47,990 bases of DNA from Oscillospiraceae bacterium (lineage in GTDB: Bacteria; Bacillota; Clostridia; Oscillospirales; Oscillospiraceae). This document shows positions 31,511 to 39,072 of the stretch, piece after piece (position 1 is the stretch's first letter; every line of letters starts with the position of its first letter). The notes under the pieces are model-generated. The model ran no database searches and was not told where the DNA came from. It worked only from the letters and a program-made list of their open reading frames with translations. The DNA lies in the NCBI GenBank assembly GCA_015067525.1, contig SVMH01000011.1, positions 1 through 47,990 on the forward strand, given 5' to 3'. A program made the translations under genes and the position numbers.

Positions 31511-31861
31511 TTACACCGTGATGGAGTCAACGAACACGTTGACATCGCGTACTTCCACGCCGGTGTTTTTATTCACCACATACTTGACCTCGCTCATGAT
31601 GGAGCGGCACACGGTGGTGATGTTGACGCCGTTTTCCACCACGATGTGCAGCTGGATGGAGACGGAGCCGTCTTCGTTATAAGTGACTTTTACGCCCTTG
31701 CTCATGGACTCGCGGCGCAGCAGGTGCACGATGCCGTCGGTCATGCTGCGGTAGGCCATACCCTTGACGCCGAAACAGTTGGTGGCGGCGGCGCCGGTAA
31801 TGGTGGTGAACACAGCACTGCTGACGGAGATCTCGCCCTGATCGGTCTGGACTCTAATCAT
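31511..31861 (-). CDS. Asp23/Gls24-family protein (YloU-like)
   Basis: The 116-residue protein begins MIRVQTDQGEISVSSAVFTTI and carries the family pattern: a short helix, VKVTYNEDGSVSIQLHIVVENG and VNITTVCRSIMSEVKYVV, ending NVFVDSITV. Asp23-type proteins sit at the membrane and affect envelope stress. ATG 31861 has AAGGAAG upstream. It is transcribed with fakA. Confidence 0.92.
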   Translation of the reverse strand: MIRVQTDQGEISVSSAVFTTITGAAATNCFGVKGMAYRSMTDGIVHLLRRESMSKGVKVTYNEDGSVSIQLHIVVENGVNITTVCRSIMSEVKYVVNKNTGVEVRDVNVFVDSITV

Positions 31862-31912
31862 ATCTTGCTTCCTTTCTGAAAGAGGATAGGGAATTACGTA
31901 AAGATTCAATTT

Positions 31913-31941
31913 ATTATATACGATAACGCCAATAATAACAA
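31913..31941 (-). promoter_or_regulatory. Sigma-A promoter of asp23-fakA
   Basis: On the minus strand TTGTTA (31941-31936), 17 nt, TATAAT (31918-31913). Confidence 0.85.
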
Positions 31942-31952
31942 GGGGAAAAATT

Positions 31953-31990
31953 CAAAAACAGACACTTCTTGGGAAAAGTGTCTGTTTTTG
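31953..31990 (-). terminator. Terminator after the 2-hydroxyacid dehydrogenase gene
   Basis: A 15-bp perfect stem (31953-31967 with 31976-31990), A/T-rich at the base, usable in both directions. Confidence 0.88.
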
Positions 31991-32006
31991 GCACATATAC
32001 ATGCTT

Positions 32007-32972
32007 TTAGTAGCCCAGTTTGCGGTCCACCAGCTGCTGCAGAGGGCGGCCGGCGGCGTAATTGGCGAGGTCGCGGCAGAAAAGATCCACGTCCAGATCA
32101 CGGGTGATACCAAGAGACATATTGCCGGAGATGTGGGGCGTGATGAGAATGTTTTTGGCCGTCCACAGGGGATGGTCGGCGGGCAGAGGCTCGGGCACCA
32201 TCACGTCCAGCGCGGCGCCGGCGAGGCGGCCGCTGTTGAGCGCATCGATGAGGGCGTCCTGATCGATGGCGCTGCCGCGGCCCACGTTCACCACGATGGC
32301 GTGGGCGGGCAGCAGGGCGATGCGCTCACGGCTCAGCGTGCCGGCCGTCTCGGCGGTGCCGGGCAGAGCCATCACCAGAATGTCGGTCTCGGGCAGGATG
32401 GCTTCCAGCTCGTCCATGCCGTACATGGCGTCGAAGCAGGGATCTCCGGCCTTTTTGGTGCGGCGCACGCCGTACACGGCGCGGGCGCCCAGCGCCTTGG
32501 CGCGGCGGGCAAAGTTGGTGCCGATGTCGCCGGTGCCCAGCACGGTGATGGTGCTGCCGCAGATGGAGCGCATGGGCATGGACCGCACCCAGCGGCGCTC
32601 GGCCACCACCTGCTGGAAGGCGGGCATCTGACGCAGCAGCATCAGCGTGACCATGAGGATGTGCTCGGAAATGGTGATGCCGTAGGCACCGGCGGAGTTG
32701 GTCAGCATCACGCCCTCATGGGGATAGATCTCATCGGGGGTGTAGGGCTCCACACCGGCGGAGGGGGTGCAGAACCACTTCAGATTCGTCATGTGCTTGA
32801 GCAGAGAAGCACCGGGCATGCCGTAAAGTACCTCGTAGTCGGCGCACTTGTCGCGGGGCAGACGGTCGTCGGCGTAGAAGTCGGCGGTGAAGCCGCAGCT
32901 TTCGGCCAGGGTGCGGATCTTTTCGATGTGGTGTTCCTCCATGAAAGAGGAGAGGACAGCGATCTTTCTCAT
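32007..32972 (-). CDS. D-2-hydroxyacid dehydrogenase family protein
   Basis: The 321-residue enzyme reduces 2-oxoacids with NAD(P)H or the reverse. The nucleotide fold is VLGTGDIGTNFARRAKALGA, the Arg of NVGRGSAIDQDAL and the catalytic Glu region DVMVPEPLP lead to the His in LITPHISGNMS. The specific substrate is not determined. It overlaps the FAD-oxidoreductase gene by 4 nt (ATGA). GGAGGTAACAC is its ribosome binding site. Confidence 0.92.
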   Translation of the reverse strand: MRKIAVLSSFMEEHHIEKIRTLAESCGFTADFYADDRLPRDKCADYEVLYGMPGASLLKHMTNLKWFCTPSAGVEPYTPDEIYPHEGVMLTNSAGAYGITISEHILMVTLMLLRQMPAFQQVVAERRWVRSMPMRSICGSTITVLGTGDIGTNFARRAKALGARAVYGVRRTKKAGDPCFDAMYGMDELEAILPETDILVMALPGTAETAGTLSRERIALLPAHAIVVNVGRGSAIDQDALIDALNSGRLAGAALDVMVPEPLPADHPLWTAKNILITPHISGNMSLGITRDLDVDLFCRDLANYAAGRPLQQLVDRKLGY

Positions 32973-34555
32973 GTGTTACCTCCTGTGATGTGTTCGGCGC
33001 AGCGCATGCCGTCCGCCGCGGCCGAGAGGATGCCGCCGGCATAGCCGGCCCCCTCGCCGCAGGGATAGACGCCGCGGATGTTGGCTTGATACGTTTCGTC
33101 ACGGGGGATGCGCACCGGTGCGGAGGAGCGGCTCTCCACCGCCGTCAGCAGCGCGTCGGGTGCGGCGTAGCCGGGGAGCTTTTTCTCCAGCTCCGGCAGG
33201 GCCAGCTCCAGCGTCTGGGCCACAAAGTCGGGGAGACAGTCGTGCAGGTCGCACCATGTGACGCCGGGCCGGTAGCTGGGCGTTACGCTGCCTGCGCCCG
33301 TTGAGGGCCGGCGCAGCAGGAAATCCTCCACCCGCTGACAGGGGGCGCGGTAATCGCCGCCGCCCAAAGTGAAGGCGGCTTCCTCCAGTTTGCACTGGAA
33401 GGCGATACCGGAGAGGGGATGGTCTGTGGGGAAGTCGGCAGGGGTGACATTTACCAAAAGCGCGCCGTTGATGTTTTCCCTGTCGCGGGCGTATTCGCTC
33501 ATGCCGTTGGTGACGGCGCGGCCCGTTTCCGATGCGGCGGCCACCACCTGTCCGCCGGGACAGACGCAGAAGGAAAAGGCGCTGCGGCCGTTGGGAAGGT
33601 GGCACGAGAGCTTGTAGGTGGCGGCGCCCAACGCCGGGTGACCGGCAAATTTCTTATACTGTACCGCGTCGATGGCGCTCTGACGGTGTTCAATGCGTAC
33701 GCCCACGGCAAAGGGCTTGGCCTCCATCTGAAGGCCGCAGCCGTAAAGGCTTTCCACCGTATCCCGGGCGCTGTGACCCAGCGCCAGAATGAGCTGACGG
33801 CAGGGGAGGCGGTAAGTGCCATCGCCGCCGCGCACGGTGATGGCGGTCAGCACGCCGGCCTCGTGGTGGATGGCCTCCAGACGGTGGCCGAAGCGGATGT
33901 CGCAGCCCAGCTCCTGCAGTCTGCGGCGCAGGTTTTTCAGCACGATGTGGAGATAGTCGGTGCCTACATGGGGCTTGGCGTCCATTAAGATGGATGCCGG
34001 TGCGCCGCAGTCCGCCAGCTGCTGCAGAATGAAGCGGTGGCGCAGGTCCTTCGTGCCGGTGTTGAGCTTGCCGTCGGAAAAGGCGCCGGCGCCGCCCTCG
34101 CCGAACTGGACGTTGGACTCGGTGTCCAGCGTGCCGTCCGACCAGAACCGTTCCACGTCCAGCGTGCGCTGCTCGGTGGGCTGGCCGCGCTCGAGAAGGA
34201 TAGGTTTGAGGCCTGCGTGGGAGAGCACCAACGCGGCAAAAAGGCCGGCGGGTCCCGCGCCTACCACCACCGGCGGCAGGTCATCGGCAGCACGGGGGGC
34301 GGGGAGGCGGTAGACCTCCGGCGTATAGCGTCCCACCCGCTTGTCGCGGCAGCGGCGCAGTACCTGGGCCTCGTTTTTCACCTCGGCGGCCACGGTGTAG
34401 ACGAAAAAGAGTTCCTCCCGGGCGTCCACGGCGCGGCGCAGGATCTCGGTACGGAGGACGTCGCCCTCGCCCACGCGCAGCAGCTTGGCGATTTTGCCGC
34501 GCAGCAGGGATTCACTTTGATCCGGCGTCAGACGCAGCTGGTCGATGCGCAGCAT
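32969..34555 (-). CDS. FAD-dependent oxidoreductase (COG2509-like)
   Basis: The 528-residue protein has a short N-terminal extension and then the dinucleotide-binding motif VVVGAGPAGLFAALVLSHAG with ERG, FGEGGAGAFSDGKLNTG, GHSARDT and a C-terminal GEGAGYAGGILSAAADG that binds FAD. It matches the uncharacterised FAD-dependent dehydrogenase family widespread in Firmicutes. Its reaction is unknown. AAAGGAGG precedes ATG 34555. It is co-transcribed with the 2-hydroxyacid dehydrogenase. Confidence 0.92.
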   Translation of the reverse strand: MLRIDQLRLTPDQSESLLRGKIAKLLRVGEGDVLRTEILRRAVDAREELFFVYTVAAEVKNEAQVLRRCRDKRVGRYTPEVYRLPAPRAADDLPPVVVGAGPAGLFAALVLSHAGLKPILLERGQPTEQRTLDVERFWSDGTLDTESNVQFGEGGAGAFSDGKLNTGTKDLRHRFILQQLADCGAPASILMDAKPHVGTDYLHIVLKNLRRRLQELGCDIRFGHRLEAIHHEAGVLTAITVRGGDGTYRLPCRQLILALGHSARDTVESLYGCGLQMEAKPFAVGVRIEHRQSAIDAVQYKKFAGHPALGAATYKLSCHLPNGRSAFSFCVCPGGQVVAAASETGRAVTNGMSEYARDRENINGALLVNVTPADFPTDHPLSGIAFQCKLEEAAFTLGGGDYRAPCQRVEDFLLRRPSTGAGSVTPSYRPGVTWCDLHDCLPDFVAQTLELALPELEKKLPGYAAPDALLTAVESRSSAPVRIPRDETYQANIRGVYPCGEGAGYAGGILSAAADGMRCAEHITGGNT

Positions 34556-34792
34556 AGGTGTTCCTCCTTTACAAAAAGTTCAAAGTTGCGCGATGAAACT
34601 TAAAGCTTGGTTTAAGCTTTGGCCGTATCATAAAGAACATACGGTGGATGTTCATAAAGGCATCATACCATATTCCCGCCCGCCTCACAAGGCGAGTGCG
34701 GGGTAAAATTCAAAAATTGGTTGTGTTTTCTTCATAATTATGACACAATCTAACGGTATGGTATCAATAAGGAAATAAGGAGGCAAGACTCT
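34556..34792. other. Divergent intergenic region, FAD gene and htrA
   Basis: This 237-nt stretch holds the minus-strand promoter at 34662-34690, an inverted repeat GAACAT-N7-ATGTTC (34635-34653), an AAAGCTT-N5-AAGCTTT repeat near 34610, and a GC-rich hairpin near 34675-34702. The plus-strand promoter of htrA is not clear. Confidence 0.55.
34662..34690 (-). promoter_or_regulatory. Sigma-A promoter of the FAD-oxidoreductase operon
   Basis: On the minus strand TTGTGA (34690-34685), 17 nt, TATGAT (34667-34662). Confidence 0.65.
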
Positions 34793-36193
34793 ATGTATAA
34801 CGAAGAAAACAATTCCTACCGCTATTCCCGCGGAGATGAATCCCTGCCCCGTGACGACTATCAGCCCCAGAGCTATCAGCCGCCGGTGTACAGCTACGAT
34901 CCCGAGCAGAAGGCCAAGCCGAAAAAGAAGGGCACGGGCTTGAAGGTGGTGGCCCTGATCCTGGCCTGCGCCCTGGTGGGCGGTCTGAGCGGCTTTGGCG
35001 GTGCGCTGCTGGCCCGCCGCATCACCTACGGCAGCGCCACCATCCATGAGAGTGACCGGCTGGTGGCCGACGTGGAGATCCAGAAGGTGGACGGCAAAAC
35101 GCTCATGACGCCGGCGGAGGTCTACGCCGCCACCGTCAACAGCGTGGTGTCCATCAACACCTCCGTGACCACCAACATCTTCGGCCAGCGGGTGGAGACG
35201 GCTTCCTCCGGCAGCGGCTTTGTCATCACCGCCGACGGCTATATCGTCACCAACTACCACGTCATCGAGGACGCGTCCTCCATTTCCGTCACCATGTATA
35301 ACGGCGACACCTATCAGGCCAAGCTGGTGGGCGGCGACAGTGACTACGATCTGGCCGTGCTGAAGATCGAGGGCAAGGACCTGCCCGCCGTGACGCTGGG
35401 CGACAGCACCAAGGTCAACGTGGGTGACACGGTGCTGGCCATCGGCAACCCCCTGGGCGAGCTGACCTTCAGCCAGAGCCAGGGCAGCGTGTCCTCGGCC
35501 AACCGCGCCATCAATGTGGACGGCACCCCCTTCAACATGATCCAGGTGGACGCCTCCATCAACCCCGGCAACTCCGGCGGCCCGCTGATGAACCTGTACG
35601 GTGAGGTGGTGGGCATCGTGTCCGCCAAGTACACCAGCTATGCCAACACCGTGGTGGAGGGTCTGGGCTTCGCCATCCCCATCGGCGATGTGCAGGCCAT
35701 CATCACCGATATCATGGAGAACGGTCAGGTCACCGGCAAGCCCTACCTTGCCATCACCGCCGGCACCATGACGCAGGAGATGGGCGTACAGTATCAGATC
35801 GACCTGACTGAGGGCGTGTTTGTCTACTCTGTGGAGAAGGGCGGCGCCGGCGCCAACGCAGGCCTGCGCCTGGGCGACGTCATCACCAAGATGGGCGACA
35901 AGGACATCAAGTCCATGGAGGATCTCTCCGCCGCCAAGAAGGGCTATAAGGCCGGCGACACCGTCACCGTCACCTATTACCGCGACGGCGAATACCACAC
36001 CACCGAGCTGACCTTCGATGAGCAGCCCCTCGTGACCGATACCACGCCCGACAGCAGCCAGAACCAGCAGGACGGCCAGAACGGTCAGAACGGCCAGTAC
36101 CCCGGTGGCCAGTACCCCGGTGGCCAGTACCCCGGCGGTAACTACGGCTATGACATGTTCGACCTGTTTGACTATTTCTTCGGCAGAAACTGA
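34793..36193 (+). CDS. HtrA/DegP-type serine protease with PDZ domain
   Basis: The 466-residue protein has a Tyr/Pro-rich cytoplasmic start, one membrane span (about 49-72) and an extracellular protease. The catalytic triad is H156 (TNYHVIE), D186 (DYDLAVL) and S261 (NPGNSGGPL). A PDZ domain covers about 300-405. The tail contains Gln/Asn-Gly repeats and three QYPGG units before a final acidic-aromatic stretch. It degrades or refolds damaged envelope proteins. AAGGAGG precedes the start. Confidence 0.95.
   Translation: MYNEENNSYRYSRGDESLPRDDYQPQSYQPPVYSYDPEQKAKPKKKGTGLKVVALILACALVGGLSGFGGALLARRITYGSATIHESDRLVADVEIQKVDGKTLMTPAEVYAATVNSVVSINTSVTTNIFGQRVETASSGSGFVITADGYIVTNYHVIEDASSISVTMYNGDTYQAKLVGGDSDYDLAVLKIEGKDLPAVTLGDSTKVNVGDTVLAIGNPLGELTFSQSQGSVSSANRAINVDGTPFNMIQVDASINPGNSGGPLMNLYGEVVGIVSAKYTSYANTVVEGLGFAIPIGDVQAIITDIMENGQVTGKPYLAITAGTMTQEMGVQYQIDLTEGVFVYSVEKGGAGANAGLRLGDVITKMGDKDIKSMEDLSAAKKGYKAGDTVTVTYYRDGEYHTTELTFDEQPLVTDTTPDSSQNQQDGQNGQNGQYPGGQYPGGQYPGGNYGYDMFDLFDYFFGRN
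36093..36137 (+). repeat. Short tandem repeat in the htrA tail
   Basis: Three tandem copies of a 15-nt unit encode QYPGG. The first two are almost identical in DNA; the third has a synonymous change at its end. Confidence 0.7.
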
Positions 36194-36211
36194 GCCAACA
36201 CCCCTTGACTG

Positions 36212-36243
36212 AAAAAACCCGCAGCGTATGCTGCGGGTTTTTT
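36212..36243. terminator. Bidirectional terminator after htrA
   Basis: A 14-bp perfect stem (36212-36225 with 36230-36243) with A6 and T6 ends, between convergent genes. Confidence 0.92.
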
Positions 36244-36259
36244 GTTGTGCGGTGTATTT

Positions 36260-37408
36260 TCAGCGCAGCTCCTCAGCCAGCGCCTCCAGCTGCGTCATGC
36301 TCTTGTCATTGAGGGCAGAGAGGATAGTGACGTTATTTTCGGTGTAGGTCAGCGCCTTGCTCTTTTCCAGCAGGCCCCGCATCACCCGGATGGCGGCGGG
36401 CGCCCAGCTGCCGTTTTCGATCATGGCCACGGTGCGCTTCGTGTAGCCCCGCTCGGTCAGGTGGTGGATGAAGGTGTGCATAAAGGGGAAGATGCCGCCG
36501 TTGTAGGTGGTGGTAGCCAGCACCAGCTTGCTGTAGCGGAAGGCATCCTCCACCGCCTCAAACATGTCGCAGCGGGCCAGGTCGTGGAGCACCACGGTGC
36601 AGCCGTTTGCGCGCAGCTTTTCGGCCAGCAGCTTCACGGCGCGCTCGGTGTTGCCGTAAATGGAGGTGTAGGCGATGACCACGCCCTCTTCCTCAGGTTC
36701 GTAGGAGGACCAGATGCGGTAGAGGTTCAGGCAGTAGTCCACGTTTTCCTGCAGTACTGGGCCGTGGAGGGAGCAGATGGCAGCGATGTCCAGTTCTGCT
36801 ACCTTTTTCAGCAGTGTCTGGGTGGGTCCGCCGTACTTGCCCACGATGCCGAAGTAATAGCGCCGCGCCTCGCAGGTCCATTCCTCGTCCACGTCCAGCG
36901 CGCCGAACTTGCCGAAAGCGTCGGCGGAGAAGAGGACGCGGTCAAAGCTGTCGTAGGTGACGATGACCTCAGGCCAGTGGACCATGGCGGCGGTATAGAA
37001 GGTCAGCTCATGGCGTCCCAGCTGCAGCTTGCTGCCCTCGGCCACCGTGATGTGGTCTGCCGCCAGATCTGCGCCGTAGAAGTTGCGGATCATCACGAAG
37101 GCCCGCTGGGAGGCGACCAGAACAGCGTCGGGGAAAGCTTCCAGAAAGCGCAGGATGCTGCCGGAGTGATCCGGTTCCATGTGCTGTACGATGAGATAGT
37201 CGGGGGTGCGGCCCTTCAGGGCGGTGCGGATATTGTTCAGCCATTCATCGGCAAAACCGGCCTCCACCGAGTCCATAATGGCGATCTTTTCGTCCACGAT
37301 GGCGTAGGAGTTATAGGCCATGCCGTTCGGTACGGGGTATTGGCTCTCAAAAAGATCGATCTCGTGGTCGTTGACGCCTACATACAAAATATCTTTGGTA
37401 ATGCTCAT
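36260..37408 (-). CDS. Flavodiiron protein (FprA/Flv type)
   Basis: The 382-residue enzyme reduces O2 or NO with electrons from rubredoxin or flavin. The N-terminal metallo-beta-lactamase-like domain has the di-iron motif H76-x-E78-x-D80-H81 and later ligands in AAMVHWPE, SADAFGKF and SLHGPV. The C-terminal flavodoxin domain starts near residue 250 with the FMN loop YTSIYGNT and GSWAPAA. It protects anaerobes against oxygen. The gene is monocistronic. Confidence 0.95.
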   Translation of the reverse strand: MSITKDILYVGVNDHEIDLFESQYPVPNGMAYNSYAIVDEKIAIMDSVEAGFADEWLNNIRTALKGRTPDYLIVQHMEPDHSGSILRFLEAFPDAVLVASQRAFVMIRNFYGADLAADHITVAEGSKLQLGRHELTFYTAAMVHWPEVIVTYDSFDRVLFSADAFGKFGALDVDEEWTCEARRYYFGIVGKYGGPTQTLLKKVAELDIAAICSLHGPVLQENVDYCLNLYRIWSSYEPEEEGVVIAYTSIYGNTERAVKLLAEKLRANGCTVVLHDLARCDMFEAVEDAFRYSKLVLATTTYNGGIFPFMHTFIHHLTERGYTKRTVAMIENGSWAPAAIRVMRGLLEKSKALTYTENNVTILSALNDKSMTQLEALAEELR

Positions 37409-37458
37409 GTGATTCTCCTTTTTTCTTGTTAGAAGGGTGAGCGGTGATTTCTGAATCT

Positions 37459-37487
37459 ATTATACACGGCTGGGAAATACCTGAAAA
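37459..37487 (-). promoter_or_regulatory. Sigma-A promoter of the flavodiiron gene
   Basis: On the minus strand TTTTCA (37487-37482), 17 nt, TATAAT (37464-37459). Confidence 0.7.
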
Positions 37488-37515
37488 GTGGATTTCGCAA
37501 CAGGATAAAAGAAAA

Positions 37516-37539
37516 GCGGCGCCCTGCGGGGCGCCGCAT
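37516..37539 (-). terminator. Hairpin after the OadG-like gene
   Basis: GCGGCGCC-N5-GGCGCCGC type GC-rich hairpin just beyond the stop codon at 37544, followed on the minus strand by TTTTC. Confidence 0.7.
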
Positions 37540-37543
37540 GTCA

Positions 37544-37678
37544 TTATTTCTTGCGGGAGAAGAACCAGTTCAAAAAGGCGGTGACGGCGATGATGACGCA
37601 CATCACGATGAGGATGCACAGCATGCCCATGCCCATATAGTACAGGTTATCCACAAAAGCCATCGGGTTGATGTTCAT
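37544..37678 (-). CDS. OadG-like small membrane subunit (44 aa)
   Basis: The 44-residue peptide MNINPMAFVDNLYYMGMGML continues with a single hydrophobic span (CILIVMCVIIAVTAFL) and a basic end (NWFFSRKK). GGAGGGCGCGAAC is a strong ribosome binding site 13 nt after the oadB stop. Position and shape match the short OadG-related subunits next to Na+-pump decarboxylase beta subunits. It would anchor or assemble the pump (inference). Confidence 0.78.
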   Translation of the reverse strand: MNINPMAFVDNLYYMGMGMLCILIVMCVIIAVTAFLNWFFSRKK

Positions 37679-37691
37679 GTTCGCGCCCTCC

Positions 37692-38810
37692 TTACATAAA
37701 GAACTTGAGGATCAGACCGCCTGCGATGACCGAGGCGATCTGGCCGGAGACGTTGACGCCGATGGAGTGCATCAAAAGGAAGTTCTGGGGATCCTCCTGC
37801 AGGCCCATCTTGTGCACGATGCGGCCGGACATGGGGAAGGCGGAGATGCCTGCCGCGCCGATCATGGGGTTGATCTTGGTCTTGAGGAACAGGTTGAGGA
37901 ACTTGGCAAACAGCACGCCGCCGGCGGTGTCAAAGATGAAGGCCACCAGGCCCAGACCCAGGATCAGCAGTGTCTCCTTCCGGAGGAAGTTCTCCGCCTG
38001 CATCTGGGAGGCGATGGTGATGCCCAGGAAGATGGTGATGAGGTTGGCCAGCACCTTCTGGGCCGTTTCGGACAGGGAGTTCAGCACGCCGCACTCGCGG
38101 ATCAGGTTGCCGAACATCAAAAAGCCGATGAGGCTGACAGAGGCGGGGGCGATCAGACCGGTGATGACGGTGATGATGATGGGGAAGAGGATCTTGGTGA
38201 TCTTCTTGACCTCCTTGGGCTGATAGGGCATGCGGATCATGCGCTCTTTCTTGGTGGTCAGCAGGCGGATGATGGGCGGCTGGATGATGGGCACCAGCGC
38301 CATATAGGAGTAGGCGGCTACCATGATGGCGCCCAGATACTTGCTGCCCAGCTTCAGTGCCACCACGATGGAGGTGGGGCCGTCGGCGGCACCGATGATG
38401 GCGATGGAGGCGGCGTCGTTGATGTCAAAGAACATGGAGGCAAGGCACAGCGTAAAGAAAATGCCGAACTGGGCCGCCGCGCCGAAGATCATCAGCTTGG
38501 GGTTGGTCAGCAGCGGGCCAAAGTCGATCATGGCGCCGATGCCGATGAAGAGGATCAGGGGGAACAGCTCATTGGAAATGCCGGCGTCAAAGAGGACGCT
38601 CAGCGCGCCGTGCTCGGCCACACCGTCCACGATCTGGGTGACGGCGCCGGAATTGGGCAGGTTGACCATGATGGCGCCAAAGCCGATGGGCAGCAGCAGC
38701 GTGGGCTCCATGTCCTTGGCGATGGCCAGATAGATCAGAAGTCCGCCGATGGCCCACATGATGACCATGGGCAGCGTCAGGTCTAAAAAGTTTTCGTACA
38801 GGATCTCCAT
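37692..38810 (-). CDS. Na+-translocating decarboxylase beta subunit (OadB/GcdB/MmdB family)
   Basis: The 372-residue membrane protein is the sodium-channel subunit of biotin-dependent decarboxylase pumps. It couples decarboxylation of oxaloacetate, methylmalonyl-CoA or glutaconyl-CoA to Na+ export. The family stretches GFGAIMVNLPNSG, FIGIGAMIDFGPLL, AADGPTSIVVALKL and GISAFPMSGRIVHKMG are present. Which acid is used cannot be told because no alpha or biotin subunit is in view. AAAGGAGAG precedes the start. Expression should depend on the structured leader upstream. Confidence 0.93.
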   Translation of the reverse strand: MEILYENFLDLTLPMVIMWAIGGLLIYLAIAKDMEPTLLLPIGFGAIMVNLPNSGAVTQIVDGVAEHGALSVLFDAGISNELFPLILFIGIGAMIDFGPLLTNPKLMIFGAAAQFGIFFTLCLASMFFDINDAASIAIIGAADGPTSIVVALKLGSKYLGAIMVAAYSYMALVPIIQPPIIRLLTTKKERMIRMPYQPKEVKKITKILFPIIITVITGLIAPASVSLIGFLMFGNLIRECGVLNSLSETAQKVLANLITIFLGITIASQMQAENFLRKETLLILGLGLVAFIFDTAGGVLFAKFLNLFLKTKINPMIGAAGISAFPMSGRIVHKMGLQEDPQNFLLMHSIGVNVSGQIASVIAGGLILKFFM

Positions 38811-38858
38811 ACATTCTCTCCTTTATCGTTTTGGGGGATGTGCTCTTTATTTTGCCGC

Positions 38859-38898
38859 AAAAAAAGACTCTTATTGCACCTGCAGCGCAATAAGAGTC
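38859..38898 (-). terminator. Intrinsic terminator in the oadB leader
   Basis: On the minus strand a 12-bp perfect stem (38898-38887 with 38877-38866) followed by T7. It lies between the aptamer-like region and the oadB start, and its 5' arm contains the CTCTT that closes the aptamer stem P1. Confidence 0.88.
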
Positions 38899-38974
38899 TC
38901 GCTTTTTCAGGCAGGGGCGGGCTTTCGCCGTCGTGACGCCCTGTGCCGCGGCATGCCGCAAGCTACTCCCTCTT
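38892..38974 (-). promoter_or_regulatory. Riboswitch-like leader (yybP-ykoY type) of oadB
   Basis: On the minus strand AAGAG pairs with CTCTT (38974-38970 with 38896-38892) to form P1, enclosing GGAGTAGC on the 5' side and GCGAGA on the 3' side. These are the conserved loop sequences of yybP-ykoY RNAs. Inside are a GCGGC-AT-GCCGC hairpin and a longer hairpin (GGCA, GGGCG, asymmetric bulge TCACGAC, GGC-GAAA-GCC). The usual fourth small hairpin before GCGAGA is missing. Binding that stabilises P1 would hide the 5' arm of the terminator and allow read-through (ON switch). Mn2+ is the known ligand of the class; given the gene, sodium or another ion should be considered. Confidence 0.62.
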
Positions 38975-38988
38975 GGATCGATGAATGC

Positions 38989-39017
38989 ATGATAACAGGA
39001 TTTGGCGGGAAATGCAA
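38989..39017 (-). promoter_or_regulatory. Sigma-A promoter of the oadB leader
   Basis: On the minus strand TTGCAT (39017-39012), 17 nt, TATCAT (38994-38989). Transcription would start near 38982, eight nt before the aptamer. Confidence 0.78.
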
Positions 39018-39033
39018 GGCTGCGAAACGCAGA

Positions 39034-39062
39034 AAAAACGGACGGCAAAGCCGTCCGTTTTT
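39034..39062 (-). terminator. Terminator after the Sel1-repeat gene
   Basis: A 13-bp perfect stem (39034-39046 with 39050-39062) with A/T ends. Confidence 0.88.
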
Positions 39063-39072
39063 GGGAAAACCG

